31,182 nt of DNA from an uncultured Collinsella sp. (GCA_900550415.1 URSO01000021.1:1-31182), one strand, 5' to 3'; counted from the stretch's first letter, positions 7,723-15,831 are shown. The notes: generated by a model from the sequence alone, not told the origin. Translations and numbers: made by a program.

Positions 7723-7798
7723 TGGAGCCAGCGACCGGGCTCGAACCGGTGACCCCCGCTTTACGAGAGCGGTGCTCTACCAACTGAGCTACGCTGGC
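7723..7798 (-). tRNA. tRNA-Thr (anticodon CGT)
   Basis: A 76-nt cloverleaf on the minus strand. Acceptor arms GCCAGCG/CGCTGGC, D-arm with AGCTCAGTTGGTAGAGC, anticodon stem CCGCT/AGCGG around loop CTCGTAA (anticodon CGT), T-arm with GGTTCGAGCC, and an encoded CCA. A terminator follows immediately. The 3' side faces the low-GC broken gene at 6928-7499. Confidence 0.95.
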
Positions 7799-7955
7799 GA
7801 CCATGTGGTGACGCAACTGAGGCGTCAACGGCTGTCTATGATACGGGACATCGCACATCCGCGCAAGGGTTCTGACGGCTTTTCTCACTTTAAATGCACT
7901 AATATTGGAGACGCGATGTCTTGCTCTTACGGGTCTCAAAAAGAATGGGGCAGCG

Positions 7956-8450
7956 ATGGCACAACCCAAGATTCTTCTCACACGCATCGACGACCGTTTC
8001 ATGTACGGGCAAGACGTTGAGCTGTGGAACGAAGCCGTGGGTTCCAACCTTGTCCTAATCATCAATGATGAGATCGCGGCGGATTCGCGCAAGTGGGCAC
8101 CGATGAGGGTGGCGGCGCCAGAAGGCGTTTGGACGCGGTTTTTCTCGGTGCAAAGGACCATCGACATCATTCATACCGCAACGCCGCGCCAATGGATTCT
8201 CATCATGGTGGCGTCGCCCGCTGATGCACTTGCGCTGGTTAAGGGCGGTGTGCCGATCAGCAAGATCAGCATTGGTCATATGCAGGCAGGGGAGGGCAAG
8301 CGTCCCGCAACACCCGCAGTCGCCATAGGCGACGCAGATGTCGCCGCCTTCAAAGAGTTGCAAGAGCTCGGCATAGAGCTAGAAATCCGTTACCTCCCCA
8401 GCTCCGACCCCGACCCCATTCAACTAGTCATCCAAGAACGTCCCCAATGA
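7956..8450 (+). CDS. Orphan mannose/sorbose-family PTS IIB-like protein lacking the phosphorylated His
   Basis: 164 residues, the full length of a mannose-family IIB domain (ManX/AgaV type). Matching segments are ILLTRIDDRF..GQ, VLIINDEIAADSRKW, APEGVWTRFFSVQRTIDIIH, LVKGGVPISKISIGHMQ, and DADVAAFKELQELGIELEIR. The loop that normally reads R-(L/I)-(I/V)-H-G-Q and carries the phosphorylated His reads RFMYGQ here: the His codon position is TAC (Tyr). No IIA, IIC or IID gene is near. ATG 7956 was chosen from the family start; an in-frame TTG at 7905 adds a poorly supported leader, and the ribosome site is weak either way. It cannot transfer phosphate by the usual route, so it is either a regulatory derivative or a decaying gene; its otherwise intact length and motifs favour retention. 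Confidence 0.85.
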   Translation: MAQPKILLTRIDDRFMYGQDVELWNEAVGSNLVLIINDEIAADSRKWAPMRVAAPEGVWTRFFSVQRTIDIIHTATPRQWILIMVASPADALALVKGGVPISKISIGHMQAGEGKRPATPAVAIGDADVAAFKELQELGIELEIRYLPSSDPDPIQLVIQERPQ

Positions 8451-8458
8451 CTAGGTAG

Positions 8459-8490
8459 AAAAACGCCCGTCGGCGGTGTGCCGGCGGGCG
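8459..8490 (-). terminator. Terminator of galM
   Basis: Hairpin CGCCCG.CGGC...GCCG.CGGGCG (8464-8490) with five T on the minus strand (8463-8459). It also lies 14 bp after the end of the convergent IIB-like gene. Confidence 0.8.
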
Positions 8491-8518
8491 CTGCTGTGCG
8501 ATATGTTGCGTTATGGGC

Positions 8519-9571
8519 TTAGTGCCTCATAAAGTGGTATTCGATCACATTACTGTAGGGGTGACCCGGGCCCACAATGCCCTGCGGGAACAGAGGCTGG
8601 TGCGGCGTGTCGGGGTACATCTCGGCCTCGAGGGCAAAGCCGGCGCCCCAGCCATAGTTGGCATCGTCCTTGGCGTGCTCGTCGCCCAGCCAGTTGCCGG
8701 TGTAGAGCTGCACGCCCGGGGCAGTGGTGTAGTAGTCCATCTCACGACCGGTCCACATCTCCTCGACGTGCAGGGCGCGGCGCAGATTACGGCCGTACTG
8801 ATAGTTATCGATACACAGGCAGTGATCGTAGCCACGTGCCTGCTTGATCTGCGGGTCGTCGGCTTCCATGCCGGGAGCGACGGGGCGCAGCTCGCGAAAG
8901 TCAAACGGTGTTCCCTCGACCGGAGCAATCTCGCCGGTGGGAATGTTCTGATCGTTAATGGGCAGGTAGTGGGCAGCGTTGGCAACGAAGAAGTGCTCGC
9001 AGTCCATGCCGGCGTTATGACCGGCAAGGTTAAAGTACGTGTGGTTGGTCATGGACACGTAGGTGGCGCGGTCGCTCTCGCAGCCGTATTCGATACGGAA
9101 GCAGCCGGTGCGCGTCACGGTGAACACGGCCGTAAAGGTGCGGTTGCCGGGCAGGCCCAGCTCGCCATCTTCAAGCGAGGTGGTCATGCGCACGGCATTG
9201 TGGACCTCGTCGAGTTCAACGTCCCACACGCGCTTGTGCAGGCCGTGCTCAAGATCGCTGTGCAGGTTGTTGATGCCTTCGTTGGTGGGCATATGCCAGT
9301 CCGTGCCGGCGATGGTGATCGTGGCGCCCGCGGTGCGGTTGGCCACGGGGCCGATGGTCGCGCCAAAGCAGGCGGGGTTGTCAAAGTAATCCTCGAGCTT
9401 ATCGAAGCCCAGCACCACATCGCGCACGTTGCCGGGAATGTCGGGCACATCGATACCCAGCACGGTGGCGCCATAGTCCATAATGCGAACGCAGATCTCG
9501 GGCCCGTTGAGGGTGTAACGATGAACGGGGGTACCGCACGGCGCGGTGCCGAAAAGCTCGGAAGTGATCAT
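8519..9571 (-). CDS. galM: Aldose 1-epimerase (galactose mutarotase)
   Basis: A 350-residue enzyme that interconverts alpha and beta anomers of galactose or related sugars. GalM landmarks are ATIGPVANRTAGATI, EGINNLHSD, the catalytic-His segment SMTNHTYFNLAGH, GYDHC with the sugar-binding Asp, PGVQLYTGNWL, and FALEAEMYPDTPHQ containing the catalytic Glu. ATG 9571 is chosen: AGGAA lies just upstream and the protein then starts at the usual distance from the fold; an upstream in-frame ATG at 9631 adds 20 unsupported residues. It is divergent from lacR and shares a 206-bp intergenic region holding a candidate LacR operator, so co-regulation with the lac genes is plausible. Confidence 0.93.
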   Translation of the reverse strand: MITSELFGTAPCGTPVHRYTLNGPEICVRIMDYGATVLGIDVPDIPGNVRDVVLGFDKLEDYFDNPACFGATIGPVANRTAGATITIAGTDWHMPTNEGINNLHSDLEHGLHKRVWDVELDEVHNAVRMTTSLEDGELGLPGNRTFTAVFTVTRTGCFRIEYGCESDRATYVSMTNHTYFNLAGHNAGMDCEHFFVANAAHYLPINDQNIPTGEIAPVEGTPFDFRELRPVAPGMEADDPQIKQARGYDHCLCIDNYQYGRNLRRALHVEEMWTGREMDYYTTAPGVQLYTGNWLGDEHAKDDANYGWGAGFALEAEMYPDTPHQPLFPQGIVGPGHPYSNVIEYHFMRH

Positions 9572-9722
9572 TTGGTTCCTAACATCGAGATATTTCGGAC
9601 AAACTGTAGCGCGAACAGGTGAGATTATCACTACACCCCACTAAAGCAGGGAGTATTTTTCTCAAAAAAGTGATGATTGGAGCTGTGCGGGCGTTCATTT
9701 TTGACGCGCATGAGTCTGATAC

Positions 9723-9746
9723 AATTTGTTCGTTACTGTTTGAATG
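9723..9746. promoter_or_regulatory. Candidate LacR operator upstream of lacR
   Basis: GTTACTGTTTGAATG (9732-9746) differs by one base from GTTACTGTTCGAATG upstream of lacA (30281-30295) and shares GTTACTGTT with the lacF upstream site. A preceding TTTGTTC (9725-9731) also recurs before lacA. It sits 32 bp before the lacR GTG, suggesting autoregulation. Confidence 0.55.
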
Positions 9747-9777
9747 ATATGCGCGCACAGAACGGCGAGGATTCATC

Positions 9778-10542
9778 GTGATTAAAGCGGAGCGACAGGA
9801 TAAGGTTCGTCAGCTGCTCGAAGAGCAGGGCACGGTCTCGGTCAAGGAGATTTCGGATGCGCTGGGCGTCTCGGACATGACGATTCGTCGCGATCTTGAG
9901 GAGCTTGCGAGCCTGGGCGAGATCGAGCGCGTGCACGGCGGCGCCCGCAGTGCACAGGGTCGTCCCCACGCTATGTTGCGCCATGAGTATTCGCACACCG
10001 AAAAGCGCACGAAGCATGCCGAGGAAAAGCTGCAGATTGCGCGCCGTGCTGTGGAGCTTATCGAGGAAGGCTCGACCATCTTTTTGGGCACGGGTACCAC
10101 GGTTGAGCAGATGGCCTCGATGCTGCCGACGTTTCGCCTGCGCATTGTGACCAATTCGCTTTCGGTGTTTAACCTGCTCGAGGCGCGCGAGGACTGCGAC
10201 TTGTGCCTCGTGGGCGGTATGTACCGTCGCCGCACCGCCGCGTTTGTGGGACCAACGGCCGAGGATACCCTGCGCGCCCTGGGCATCGATGCGGCGTTTA
10301 TCGGCGCCAACGGCATTCTGGATGGCGACGTGTCTACGTCCAATATGGATGAGGGTCGTATCCAGCAGCTCGCCTTTAGCAAGGCCGACTCGCGCTATCT
10401 GATCGCCGACTCCAGCAAGATCGGCAAACGCGACTTCTACACCTTCTGCCGCCTGGACAGCCTGGACGCCGTAGTGTGCGAGCCGGGTATTACCGCCGAG
10501 AATCGTGCCGCCATCGAGGAACATACACAGGTCATTTGCTAA
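9778..10542 (+). CDS. lacR: DeoR-family repressor, LacR-like
   Basis: 254 residues. The N-terminal DeoR winged helix (about 1-57) reads VKEISDALGVSDMTIRRDLEELASLGEIERVHGGARS, close to the LacR repressors of lactic acid bacteria. The C-terminal DeoRC sensor has GSTIFLGTGTTVEQMA, IVTNSLSVFN, and the anion-binding DSSKIGKRDFYTF. In known LacR proteins tagatose-6-phosphate is the inducer. GTG 9778 is supported by GAGGATT upstream and by family length. It is divergent from galM. The shared motif upstream of lacR, lacF and lacA suggests one LacR regulon over the dispersed lac genes. GlpR/AgaR-type relatives are alternatives. Confidence 0.82.
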   Translation: MIKAERQDKVRQLLEEQGTVSVKEISDALGVSDMTIRRDLEELASLGEIERVHGGARSAQGRPHAMLRHEYSHTEKRTKHAEEKLQIARRAVELIEEGSTIFLGTGTTVEQMASMLPTFRLRIVTNSLSVFNLLEAREDCDLCLVGGMYRRRTAAFVGPTAEDTLRALGIDAAFIGANGILDGDVSTSNMDEGRIQQLAFSKADSRYLIADSSKIGKRDFYTFCRLDSLDAVVCEPGITAENRAAIEEHTQVIC

Positions 10543-10599
10543 CTAGCGCTACGGGAGACACTGCTGCCCTCTGCCGGCGCGGGGATTATCACTTCAATA

Positions 10600-10710
10600 T
10601 GACGTGCAGAATGACACGTAATAAGTAAAAACACCATTTGTGCGTCAAATTTGATGGCGCGTAAAATTTGCGCGTTATTTTACGCGTCAAAGTGACGTGA
10701 AATGACGTGT
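10600..10710. other. AT-rich intergenic tract with repeated GCGTAAAAT / TGACGTG words
   Basis: Between lacR and the converging fic gene. It contains an inverted repeat GCGTAAAAT...ATTTTACGC (10659-10685, 9-nt spacer), extra GCGTCAAA words, and several TGACGTG/TGACACG words. No poly-T tract follows, so it looks more like clustered protein-binding words than a terminator. The function is unknown. Confidence 0.45.
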
Positions 10711-10753
10711 AAATAGTTTTAGGCAACAAGGGTGAGGCCATTCTGAGATATGG

Positions 10754-11986
10754 CTAGACTCCGTATCTCGCTTTGATATCCCTTGAGAATGAATCGTAGT
10801 CTTCGTAGAGTCCGTCTCTGCTTTCATCTTCGGCGCGGTTCATGCGTTCAAGGAGTTTATCCTTTGGGGGCCCTTGTTTTATTGCTGGCTCGCTATTGGG
10901 TATTACAGATTGCAAGAATAAATCCAGAGCATGGACGTATTTACGTATGTAGCCCGTCGAACGACCCGCTCCTGTTTTTTCGATTGCACTGCAACTAACA
11001 AGCTGGCTGAGGGTTCGTTTAACGGTTACCTCGCTGATATCGGGGCAGTTGGACTGGATGTCGGATTTCTTAATGACGCCGGGTTTCTCCTGAAATAGAG
11101 CAGCTATGCGCGCTTGCTTCGACATGGGGCGAGTGTTGAATTCAATCAGGGTGTGCTGTTCGAGCTGTCGGTAAGCCGCCAGTATGGTTCCGAGCATGAA
11201 CCGGATAAAGGGAACCTCGCTGTTTTCGTTTTCATTCCATCCAGTGGAACTTGCAGCGAGGGCACTGTAGTAGAGCGCCTTGTTGTCTTCAATAAGTCGT
11301 TCGATGCTGACGTAGCGCGCAACGTCGTATCCAGTCTTTTCGAGCAGTAGCGTTGTAAGGAGTCGGCTCATCCTGCCATTGCCATCGTTGAAGGGATGAA
11401 TGCTGACAAAATCGAAGATAAAGCGGAGTGATATAAGGAGGGGATCGCAAGCTTGGCGAGATAGGGCATCGTTGAGGGACCGACAGGCTTCTTCGATAAG
11501 TCCCGGGGTTGCTAGAGCCGAAGGAGGTCTAAAGCGCACAAGTCGATTACCTTGATCGTCGATGGAGACGATTTCGTTATCGCTGTCTTTCCAATGGCCC
11601 CCATACGAGATTGCTGTGTGTGCCATGAGGTCACGATGCAGCTGCAAAATGACCGATGGTGTTACGGGAATGAAATCGTGCTGCTCGTGAATAAGCGACA
11701 GCGCGTCTCGGTACCCAGCGATTTCTTCTTCTGCACGGGAGCTTGGCTTGGTGGAATACGCCATGATTGCTTTGAGCCTTTTTTGGGTGGTAACAATTCC
11801 TTCAAGTCCGTTGGAGGATTGGGTGCTTTGGATCTTAGCTTCCTCCATAAGGGACGATAGAAGCTCGGGTTTGACTTGGCTCAGAACAAGTTGTCGGCCT
11901 TTATGCTCGCGTATCGAGAGAAGGAGATTGGTGATTGGGGTTGCTTCGAGTTCCGCTGGGACTGTGGCGTAATCAAACTGGCGCAT
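10754..11986 (-). CDS. fic: Fic-domain protein (putative AMP-transferase) with C-terminal winged helix
   Basis: 410 residues. The Fic core motif HPFNDGNGRMSR starts at His197 and is complete (H-P-F-x-D-G-N-G-R). The inhibitory motif S-x-x-x-E-G lies in the same chain at Ser58-Glu62-Gly63, placing it in the class with an N-terminal autoinhibitory helix. After the Fic domain, about residues 290-350 (KKSDIQSNCPDISEVTVKRTLSQLV) form a winged helix as in many Fic/DUF4172-type proteins. A charged tail follows. AAGGAG lies before ATG 11986. Just upstream is a perfect 32-bp inverted repeat of operator-like words, suggesting self-regulation through the winged helix. Fic enzymes usually transfer AMP to a protein hydroxyl; the target is unknown and there is no separate antitoxin gene. 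Confidence 0.93.
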   Translation of the reverse strand: MRQFDYATVPAELEATPITNLLLSIREHKGRQLVLSQVKPELLSSLMEEAKIQSTQSSNGLEGIVTTQKRLKAIMAYSTKPSSRAEEEIAGYRDALSLIHEQHDFIPVTPSVILQLHRDLMAHTAISYGGHWKDSDNEIVSIDDQGNRLVRFRPPSALATPGLIEEACRSLNDALSRQACDPLLISLRFIFDFVSIHPFNDGNGRMSRLLTTLLLEKTGYDVARYVSIERLIEDNKALYYSALAASSTGWNENENSEVPFIRFMLGTILAAYRQLEQHTLIEFNTRPMSKQARIAALFQEKPGVIKKSDIQSNCPDISEVTVKRTLSQLVSCSAIEKTGAGRSTGYIRKYVHALDLFLQSVIPNSEPAIKQGPPKDKLLERMNRAEDESRDGLYEDYDSFSRDIKARYGV

Positions 11987-11994
11987 GTGGCTCC

Positions 11995-12069
11995 TTTCAG
12001 TATCACGAACATACTTTCGGTATCATAATAACATGAAATGATACCGAAAGTATGTTCGTGATACTGAAA
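11995..12069. repeat. Perfect 32-bp inverted repeat upstream of fic
   Basis: Arms 11995-12026 and 12038-12069 are exact reverse complements, with an 11-nt spacer. Each arm contains two copies of TGATAC(C/T)GAAA spaced 20 bp, so four similar words face each other in two pairs. The inner edge is AT-rich and could hold the fic promoter. It ends 8 bp before the fic start codon. Likely an operator array; a transcribed hairpin is the alternative. Confidence 0.85.
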
Positions 12070-12087
12070 ACAAGGTAAGAGGTGCGC

Positions 12088-12117
12088 ATGACAGCTGCTC
12101 GGAAAGCGCGGATTTGA
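12088..12117 (+). other. Nine-codon open frame with ribosome site, divergent from fic
   Basis: ATG with GTAAGAGGTG upstream encodes MTAARKARI then stop, directly after the right arm of the fic inverted repeat. It may be the stump of a deleted divergent gene, a leader peptide, or chance. Confidence 0.25.
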
Positions 12118-12127
12118 CTATCTAATT

Positions 12128-12185
12128 GTCTCAATCAGTAACGGTTGGGGGTGAAAAAACTCGGCCAAATGTTACAGATTGAGAT
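12128..12185. repeat. Intergenic hairpin repeat, copy A
   Basis: Left arm GTCTCAATCAGTAACG (12128-12143) and right arm TGTTACAGATTGAGAT (12170-12185) pair at 13 of 16 positions. The loop contains GAAAAAACTCGG, as in copies D and F. It is the most diverged of six copies in the window. Confidence 0.75.
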
Positions 12186-12212
12186 GAGCGGCACGCTAGG
12201 CCTGATTCAAAA

Positions 12213-12257
12213 CAAAAAAGGCCGCATGCGAACCCGTGGAGGGATTCGCATGCGGCC
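12213..12257 (-). terminator. Terminator of the first lacE-lacG operon
   Basis: Perfect 13-bp arms GGCCGCATGCGAA (12220-12232) and TTCGCATGCGGCC (12245-12257), with TTTTTT on the minus strand at 12219-12214. It lies 22 bp beyond the lacG stop. Confidence 0.9.
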
Positions 12258-12279
12258 GACAGGGGGTATGCGGCAAAAG

Positions 12280-13701
12280 TTAGGCCATGAGCAGGCCGGT
12301 CTCCGCGACGTTCTTGTACCAGTACGCGCTCGCCTTGGGATAGCGCTTCTGGGTCTCAAAGTCGATGTAGAACAGGCCGTAACGTTTGTTATAACCGTTG
12401 GTCCAGGAGAACTGGTCCTGCAGCGACCACACAAAGTAGCCGTCGACGTTCACGCCGCCGTCGATTGCCTTGAGGATCCACGCGAGATGCTGGCGCATGT
12501 AATCGATACGAGGGGCGTCGTCGATAAAGCCGTCCTCAAAGTCGTCCTTATAGCCCATGCCGTTCTCGGTGATGTAGATCTTCTTGTAGTTGGGGTAATC
12601 GTTCTTAATACGAAGCAGCAGGTCGTAGAGGCCCTCGGGATAGATAATCCAGTCCCAATCGGTGGTGGGTACGCCTTCGCGCACGCATGACTCGCCCACG
12701 CCCTTGAGGAACCAGCGCGAGGAGCCCTTGTCGCCGGTGCCATTGTGGTTGATGTCGTTTTCGCCCTCGGCGGCACGCAGGAACTGGCACTTGTAGGTGT
12801 TGACGCCCAGGCAATCGTTGTAGGGGAGCGCGGCGGTCAGCGCGGCGATGTCCTCGTCGCGGACGTCAAGCTCGCCGCCGGCGATATGGGCCAGCTTGGT
12901 CGCAGCTTCCATGGTGTCGGCTGCATAGTGGCCGCGGAAGGTGGCGTCGAGTACCCAGCGGTTGTTGATGACGTCGGCCATGCGAGCTGCCTCGCAGTCG
13001 GCGGCGTTGTTGGGGTCGAGGGGATACTTGGGCTCCAGGTTCTGGACAATGCCGATCTCGCCCTCAAAGCCGCCCTCATGGAAGGCGACGACAGCCTTGG
13101 CGTGGGCCACCATCATGTTGTGCATGAGCTGGAAGGCCTTGTCCAGGCGGTACTTCTCGCCGTGCGGCCAGTTGCCGACGATAAAGCTGCCCTCGGCAGT
13201 TGCGGGAATCTCGTTAAAGGTAAACCAGTGCTTGACCTCGGTGAACTCGGCAAAGCAGAACTTTGCGTACTCGACGAAGGCGTCGATTGTCGTGCGCGTC
13301 AGGAATCCCTCGCCGCCGTTCTGATAAAAGGCTTCGGGCGTATCGAAGTGATCTAGCGTGACATAGGGGATAACGCCAGCTTTGTTGCAGGTGGCGAAAA
13401 GCTCGTGATAGAAAGCGACGCCCTCGGGGTTAATCTCGCCGGTGCCGCTGGGGAAGATACGGCTCCAAGCGATAGAGACGCGAATACCGTTGATGCCGAA
13501 GCGCTGGCACAGGTCGATATCGACCGGATACTTGTTGTAGAAATCGCTTGCAGGATCGGGGGAGAAGCGACCCTGAGCAGCCAGGAAATCGTCCCAGGGC
13601 ACTTTGCCCTTGCCGTGCGTGCGGGTCTCGCCCTCAACCTGGTAAGCGGCGGTGGCGCCGCCAAACACAAAGCCGTCGGGGAACTGCATAGGGTTGGTCA
13701 T
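12280..13701 (-). CDS. lacG: 6-phospho-beta-galactosidase (GH1), module 1
   Basis: A 473-residue GH1 beta-glycosidase that cleaves phosphorylated beta-galactosides delivered by the PTS. Acid/base Glu164 lies in FTFNEI and nucleophile Glu379 in YITENGMG. The phosphate-binding set in FSWTNGYNKRY (Ser432, Lys439, Tyr441) marks a 6-phospho-glycosidase, and Trp433 is the residue typical of LacG rather than phospho-beta-glucosidases. ATG 13701 has AAAGGA at proper spacing. It is the second gene after lacE in its operon, with a 75-bp gap holding a hairpin, and is probably controlled by the divergent LacI-type regulator at 15832. The true aglycone is unknown. Confidence 0.92.
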   Translation of the reverse strand: MTNPMQFPDGFVFGGATAAYQVEGETRTHGKGKVPWDDFLAAQGRFSPDPASDFYNKYPVDIDLCQRFGINGIRVSIAWSRIFPSGTGEINPEGVAFYHELFATCNKAGVIPYVTLDHFDTPEAFYQNGGEGFLTRTTIDAFVEYAKFCFAEFTEVKHWFTFNEIPATAEGSFIVGNWPHGEKYRLDKAFQLMHNMMVAHAKAVVAFHEGGFEGEIGIVQNLEPKYPLDPNNAADCEAARMADVINNRWVLDATFRGHYAADTMEAATKLAHIAGGELDVRDEDIAALTAALPYNDCLGVNTYKCQFLRAAEGENDINHNGTGDKGSSRWFLKGVGESCVREGVPTTDWDWIIYPEGLYDLLLRIKNDYPNYKKIYITENGMGYKDDFEDGFIDDAPRIDYMRQHLAWILKAIDGGVNVDGYFVWSLQDQFSWTNGYNKRYGLFYIDFETQKRYPKASAYWYKNVAETGLLMA

Positions 13702-13735
13702 GAGACATCCTTTCTGTGGGATACGAATAGGGAGA

Positions 13736-13762
13736 GGTGCCCGAACTGGGGATCCGGGCACC
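13736..13762 (-). promoter_or_regulatory. Hairpin between lacE and lacG, module 1
   Basis: GGTGCCCG...CGGGCACC, 8-bp arms with an 11-nt loop and no U-tract. It lies inside the operon between the two coding regions. Possible processing or partial attenuation site. Confidence 0.6.
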
Positions 13763-13776
13763 AACAGAGGGAGGAA

Positions 13777-15555
13777 CTAGTCGAGGTTCTCGCGGAGCCA
13801 CTTGATGGCGCCAGCGGGGTCGCGAGTAAGGTCGATATATTCCTTACCGCGGGGAGCGAGCAGCTTAATGCCCAGACGATCGGTGTCAGCCTTCATGTCG
13901 TTGTAGTAGCTACGAACCTGCGGGGCGAGCACGATGACGTCGTACTGATCCATGATGGCAGTGTGCTGGCCATAGGCGCCTGCGGAGGAAGCGATGTTCT
14001 CTCCGGTCTGTGCGGCACCTTCCTTGATGGCGTTGGCGAGCATGGCAGAGGTGCCGGCGCCGGCGCACAGGACGAGGACCTTCAGGCCATCGACATCCTT
14101 CTTGGCGGATGCATCGGCAGCGGGCTCGGGCTGATCGGCGACAGGCTTGCTGTCGGCGGCGGCAACAGTCGTCTCGACGGAAGCGGTAGCCTGCTCGACA
14201 GCGGGCGCAGGGGCGTTGGCGGCGATGGCAGCGGCACCATCGGACTCGAGACCCAGCTCGGCGGCGCGCTCGGCCTCCTGGTCGCAGAGCAGCTGATCGT
14301 ATGCCTTCAAGAACGGCAGGTAGATGATGGCGTCCAGCAAGATGATAATCGCGACAAATACCAGGGCGATAAGCTGGAAGTTCGTGGTGATGAAGATGCC
14401 GATGGGGGCAGGGGTAGCCCAAGGCACCACGAAGGAGAAGCCGTTCATGCCCACATTATCGATAAAGAACTTGGCAACACTCACGTTGACGCAACCGGCG
14501 GCAACAAAGGGGACGAGCATGTAGGGGTTAAGGATCATCGGCGCGCCAAAGAGCAGCGGCTCGTTGACAGCAAAGGCAACAGGAACAATCGAGGCCTTAC
14601 CGACGGCTTTGAGCTGCTTGGACTTCATAAAGAGAATCAGCAGAAGTGGCACGATGAACGTGGCGCCGGTGCCGCCGAACTCACCCACGAGTGACATGTT
14701 AAAGGTGAGGGAGTGAGCGGGGTGGCCACCTGCCAGCAGAACCTGCAGGTTCTCGGCCTGGTTGGCAAGACGGATGGGGTCGATGCCCGGCTGGACGATC
14801 GAGGGGCCGTGGACGCCGATGAACCAGAAGAACGCGGTGGCTGCCTGGATAAGGATGAGGCCAGGATAGGTTTCTGCAGCGGTAAAGAGCGGGGAGAGCA
14901 GTTTGATAAGCAGCTCGGAGAACGGAACGCCCATGAGGTTGCGCACGATGACATCGATGATGCCGCAGATGATGACGGCGCCGCCAAAGGGGATGATGTC
15001 GCGGAAGTTCTGAGCGATGGCGCCCGGGACCTCCTTGGGCAGCTTAATGGTCAGATCGCGCGAGACGCAGAATTTATAGACCCACACGGTAATGAACGCG
15101 GCGATATAGGCCGAGAACAGACCACGTGTACCCATGCTGGTGCAATCGAAGACCGAAAGCTCGGAGCCGTTGAGCTTGGTGGTGAACTGCGTGACTGCGA
15201 GCAACAGCATGCTGCACTGGGCGGCCACCATGGTGGAACCGTCGTTGAGCACTTTGCCGGCGGGCATGCGACGGTTCATAGAAGCCGTAAAGTTCTTGGC
15301 AGTGGTGCCGGCGACCATGATGCCCATGACGCCCATGGTGAAGTTGTACAGCTTGTTGCACCAGTCGATGAGCGGTTGGGGCAGCGCGATGCCAACCACG
15401 CCGGGAAGCGTGGCGATCAGCAGGAAGATCGAAGAGGTGAGGACGATGGGCATGCACCCAAGGAATCCGTCTTTGATGGCCTGGAGGTAGATGTTCCTTG
15501 AGATCTTCTCAAAGAACGGTTGATGCTTTTCGAGCATCTTTACGATGGCGTCCAT
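13777..15555 (-). CDS. lacE: Lactose-type PTS permease EIICB, module 1
   Basis: A 592-residue membrane permease of the Lac family. The EIIC domain (about 1-430) is hydrophobic and carries FIGVHGPSIVQPG and VAFAVNEPLLFGAPMILNP, the conserved His and Glu regions of sugar binding. An Ala/Pro-rich linker (about 440-487) joins the IIB domain, whose phosphorylated Cys is about residue 497 in VLVLCAGAGTSAML. AAGGAG lies before ATG 15555. It imports and phosphorylates its sugar, taking phosphate from a IIA; the only lactose-type IIA in the window is lacF at 27065. It is transcribed ahead of lacG and divergently from its LacI-type regulator. Confidence 0.92.
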   Translation of the reverse strand: MDAIVKMLEKHQPFFEKISRNIYLQAIKDGFLGCMPIVLTSSIFLLIATLPGVVGIALPQPLIDWCNKLYNFTMGVMGIMVAGTTAKNFTASMNRRMPAGKVLNDGSTMVAAQCSMLLLAVTQFTTKLNGSELSVFDCTSMGTRGLFSAYIAAFITVWVYKFCVSRDLTIKLPKEVPGAIAQNFRDIIPFGGAVIICGIIDVIVRNLMGVPFSELLIKLLSPLFTAAETYPGLILIQAATAFFWFIGVHGPSIVQPGIDPIRLANQAENLQVLLAGGHPAHSLTFNMSLVGEFGGTGATFIVPLLLILFMKSKQLKAVGKASIVPVAFAVNEPLLFGAPMILNPYMLVPFVAAGCVNVSVAKFFIDNVGMNGFSFVVPWATPAPIGIFITTNFQLIALVFVAIIILLDAIIYLPFLKAYDQLLCDQEAERAAELGLESDGAAAIAANAPAPAVEQATASVETTVAAADSKPVADQPEPAADASAKKDVDGLKVLVLCAGAGTSAMLANAIKEGAAQTGENIASSAGAYGQHTAIMDQYDVIVLAPQVRSYYNDMKADTDRLGIKLLAPRGKEYIDLTRDPAGAIKWLRENLD

Positions 15556-15659
15556 AGAGCTCCTTTGCTGCTTGATGCGCGATGCATGTGGATGGAACTG
15601 GTCGTCGATGGATGGTCAGGACTGCCCGGAAACCTTCCTGCTTAAGGAAGGCATTGCGA

Positions 15660-15702
15660 AATGACAACGTAGGACATTTCGTTAATGACAACGTAAGACA
15701 TT
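15660..15702. promoter_or_regulatory. Paired LacI-type operators, module 1
   Basis: AATGACAACGTAGGACATT (15660-15678) and AATGACAACGTAAGACATT (15684-15702), starting 24 bp apart, between divergent lacE and its regulator. Outer AATG...CATT arms and a central ACGT are shared with modules 2 and 3, but these sites are one base longer (19 versus 18). Confidence 0.7.
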
Positions 15703-15831
15703 TTTGGAAGAGCAACAAGGATTTACGGGTGAACGGTCGATATTGTCCGATAAACGGCTGATTTGTCAGTCGGGCAGGTAGTGTATGCTAGAACGCAAAG
15801 AACGATCGATAGGGAACCGACTGGAGAAGCA

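Noticed and set aside
7442..7752. Rightward short frames across the broken gene and tRNA terminator
   Set aside because: About 63 codons each, overlapping the minus-strand pseudogene, with no ribosome site or recognisable motif.
7690..7800. Duplicate attachment site of an integrated element at tRNA-Thr
   Set aside because: No second copy of the tRNA 3' end was found between 6.8 and 7.7 kb and no integrase is present.
10754..11986. Classic two-gene toxin-antitoxin system at fic
   Set aside because: The inhibitory S-x-x-x-E-G motif is in the same chain and no small antitoxin gene adjoins; the nine-codon frame is too short to be one.
12280..13701. Calling the GH1 enzymes 6-phospho-beta-glucosidases
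   Set aside because: All three have Trp after the phosphate-binding Ser, the residue typical of LacG, and pair with lactose-type permeases and a LacAB pathway.
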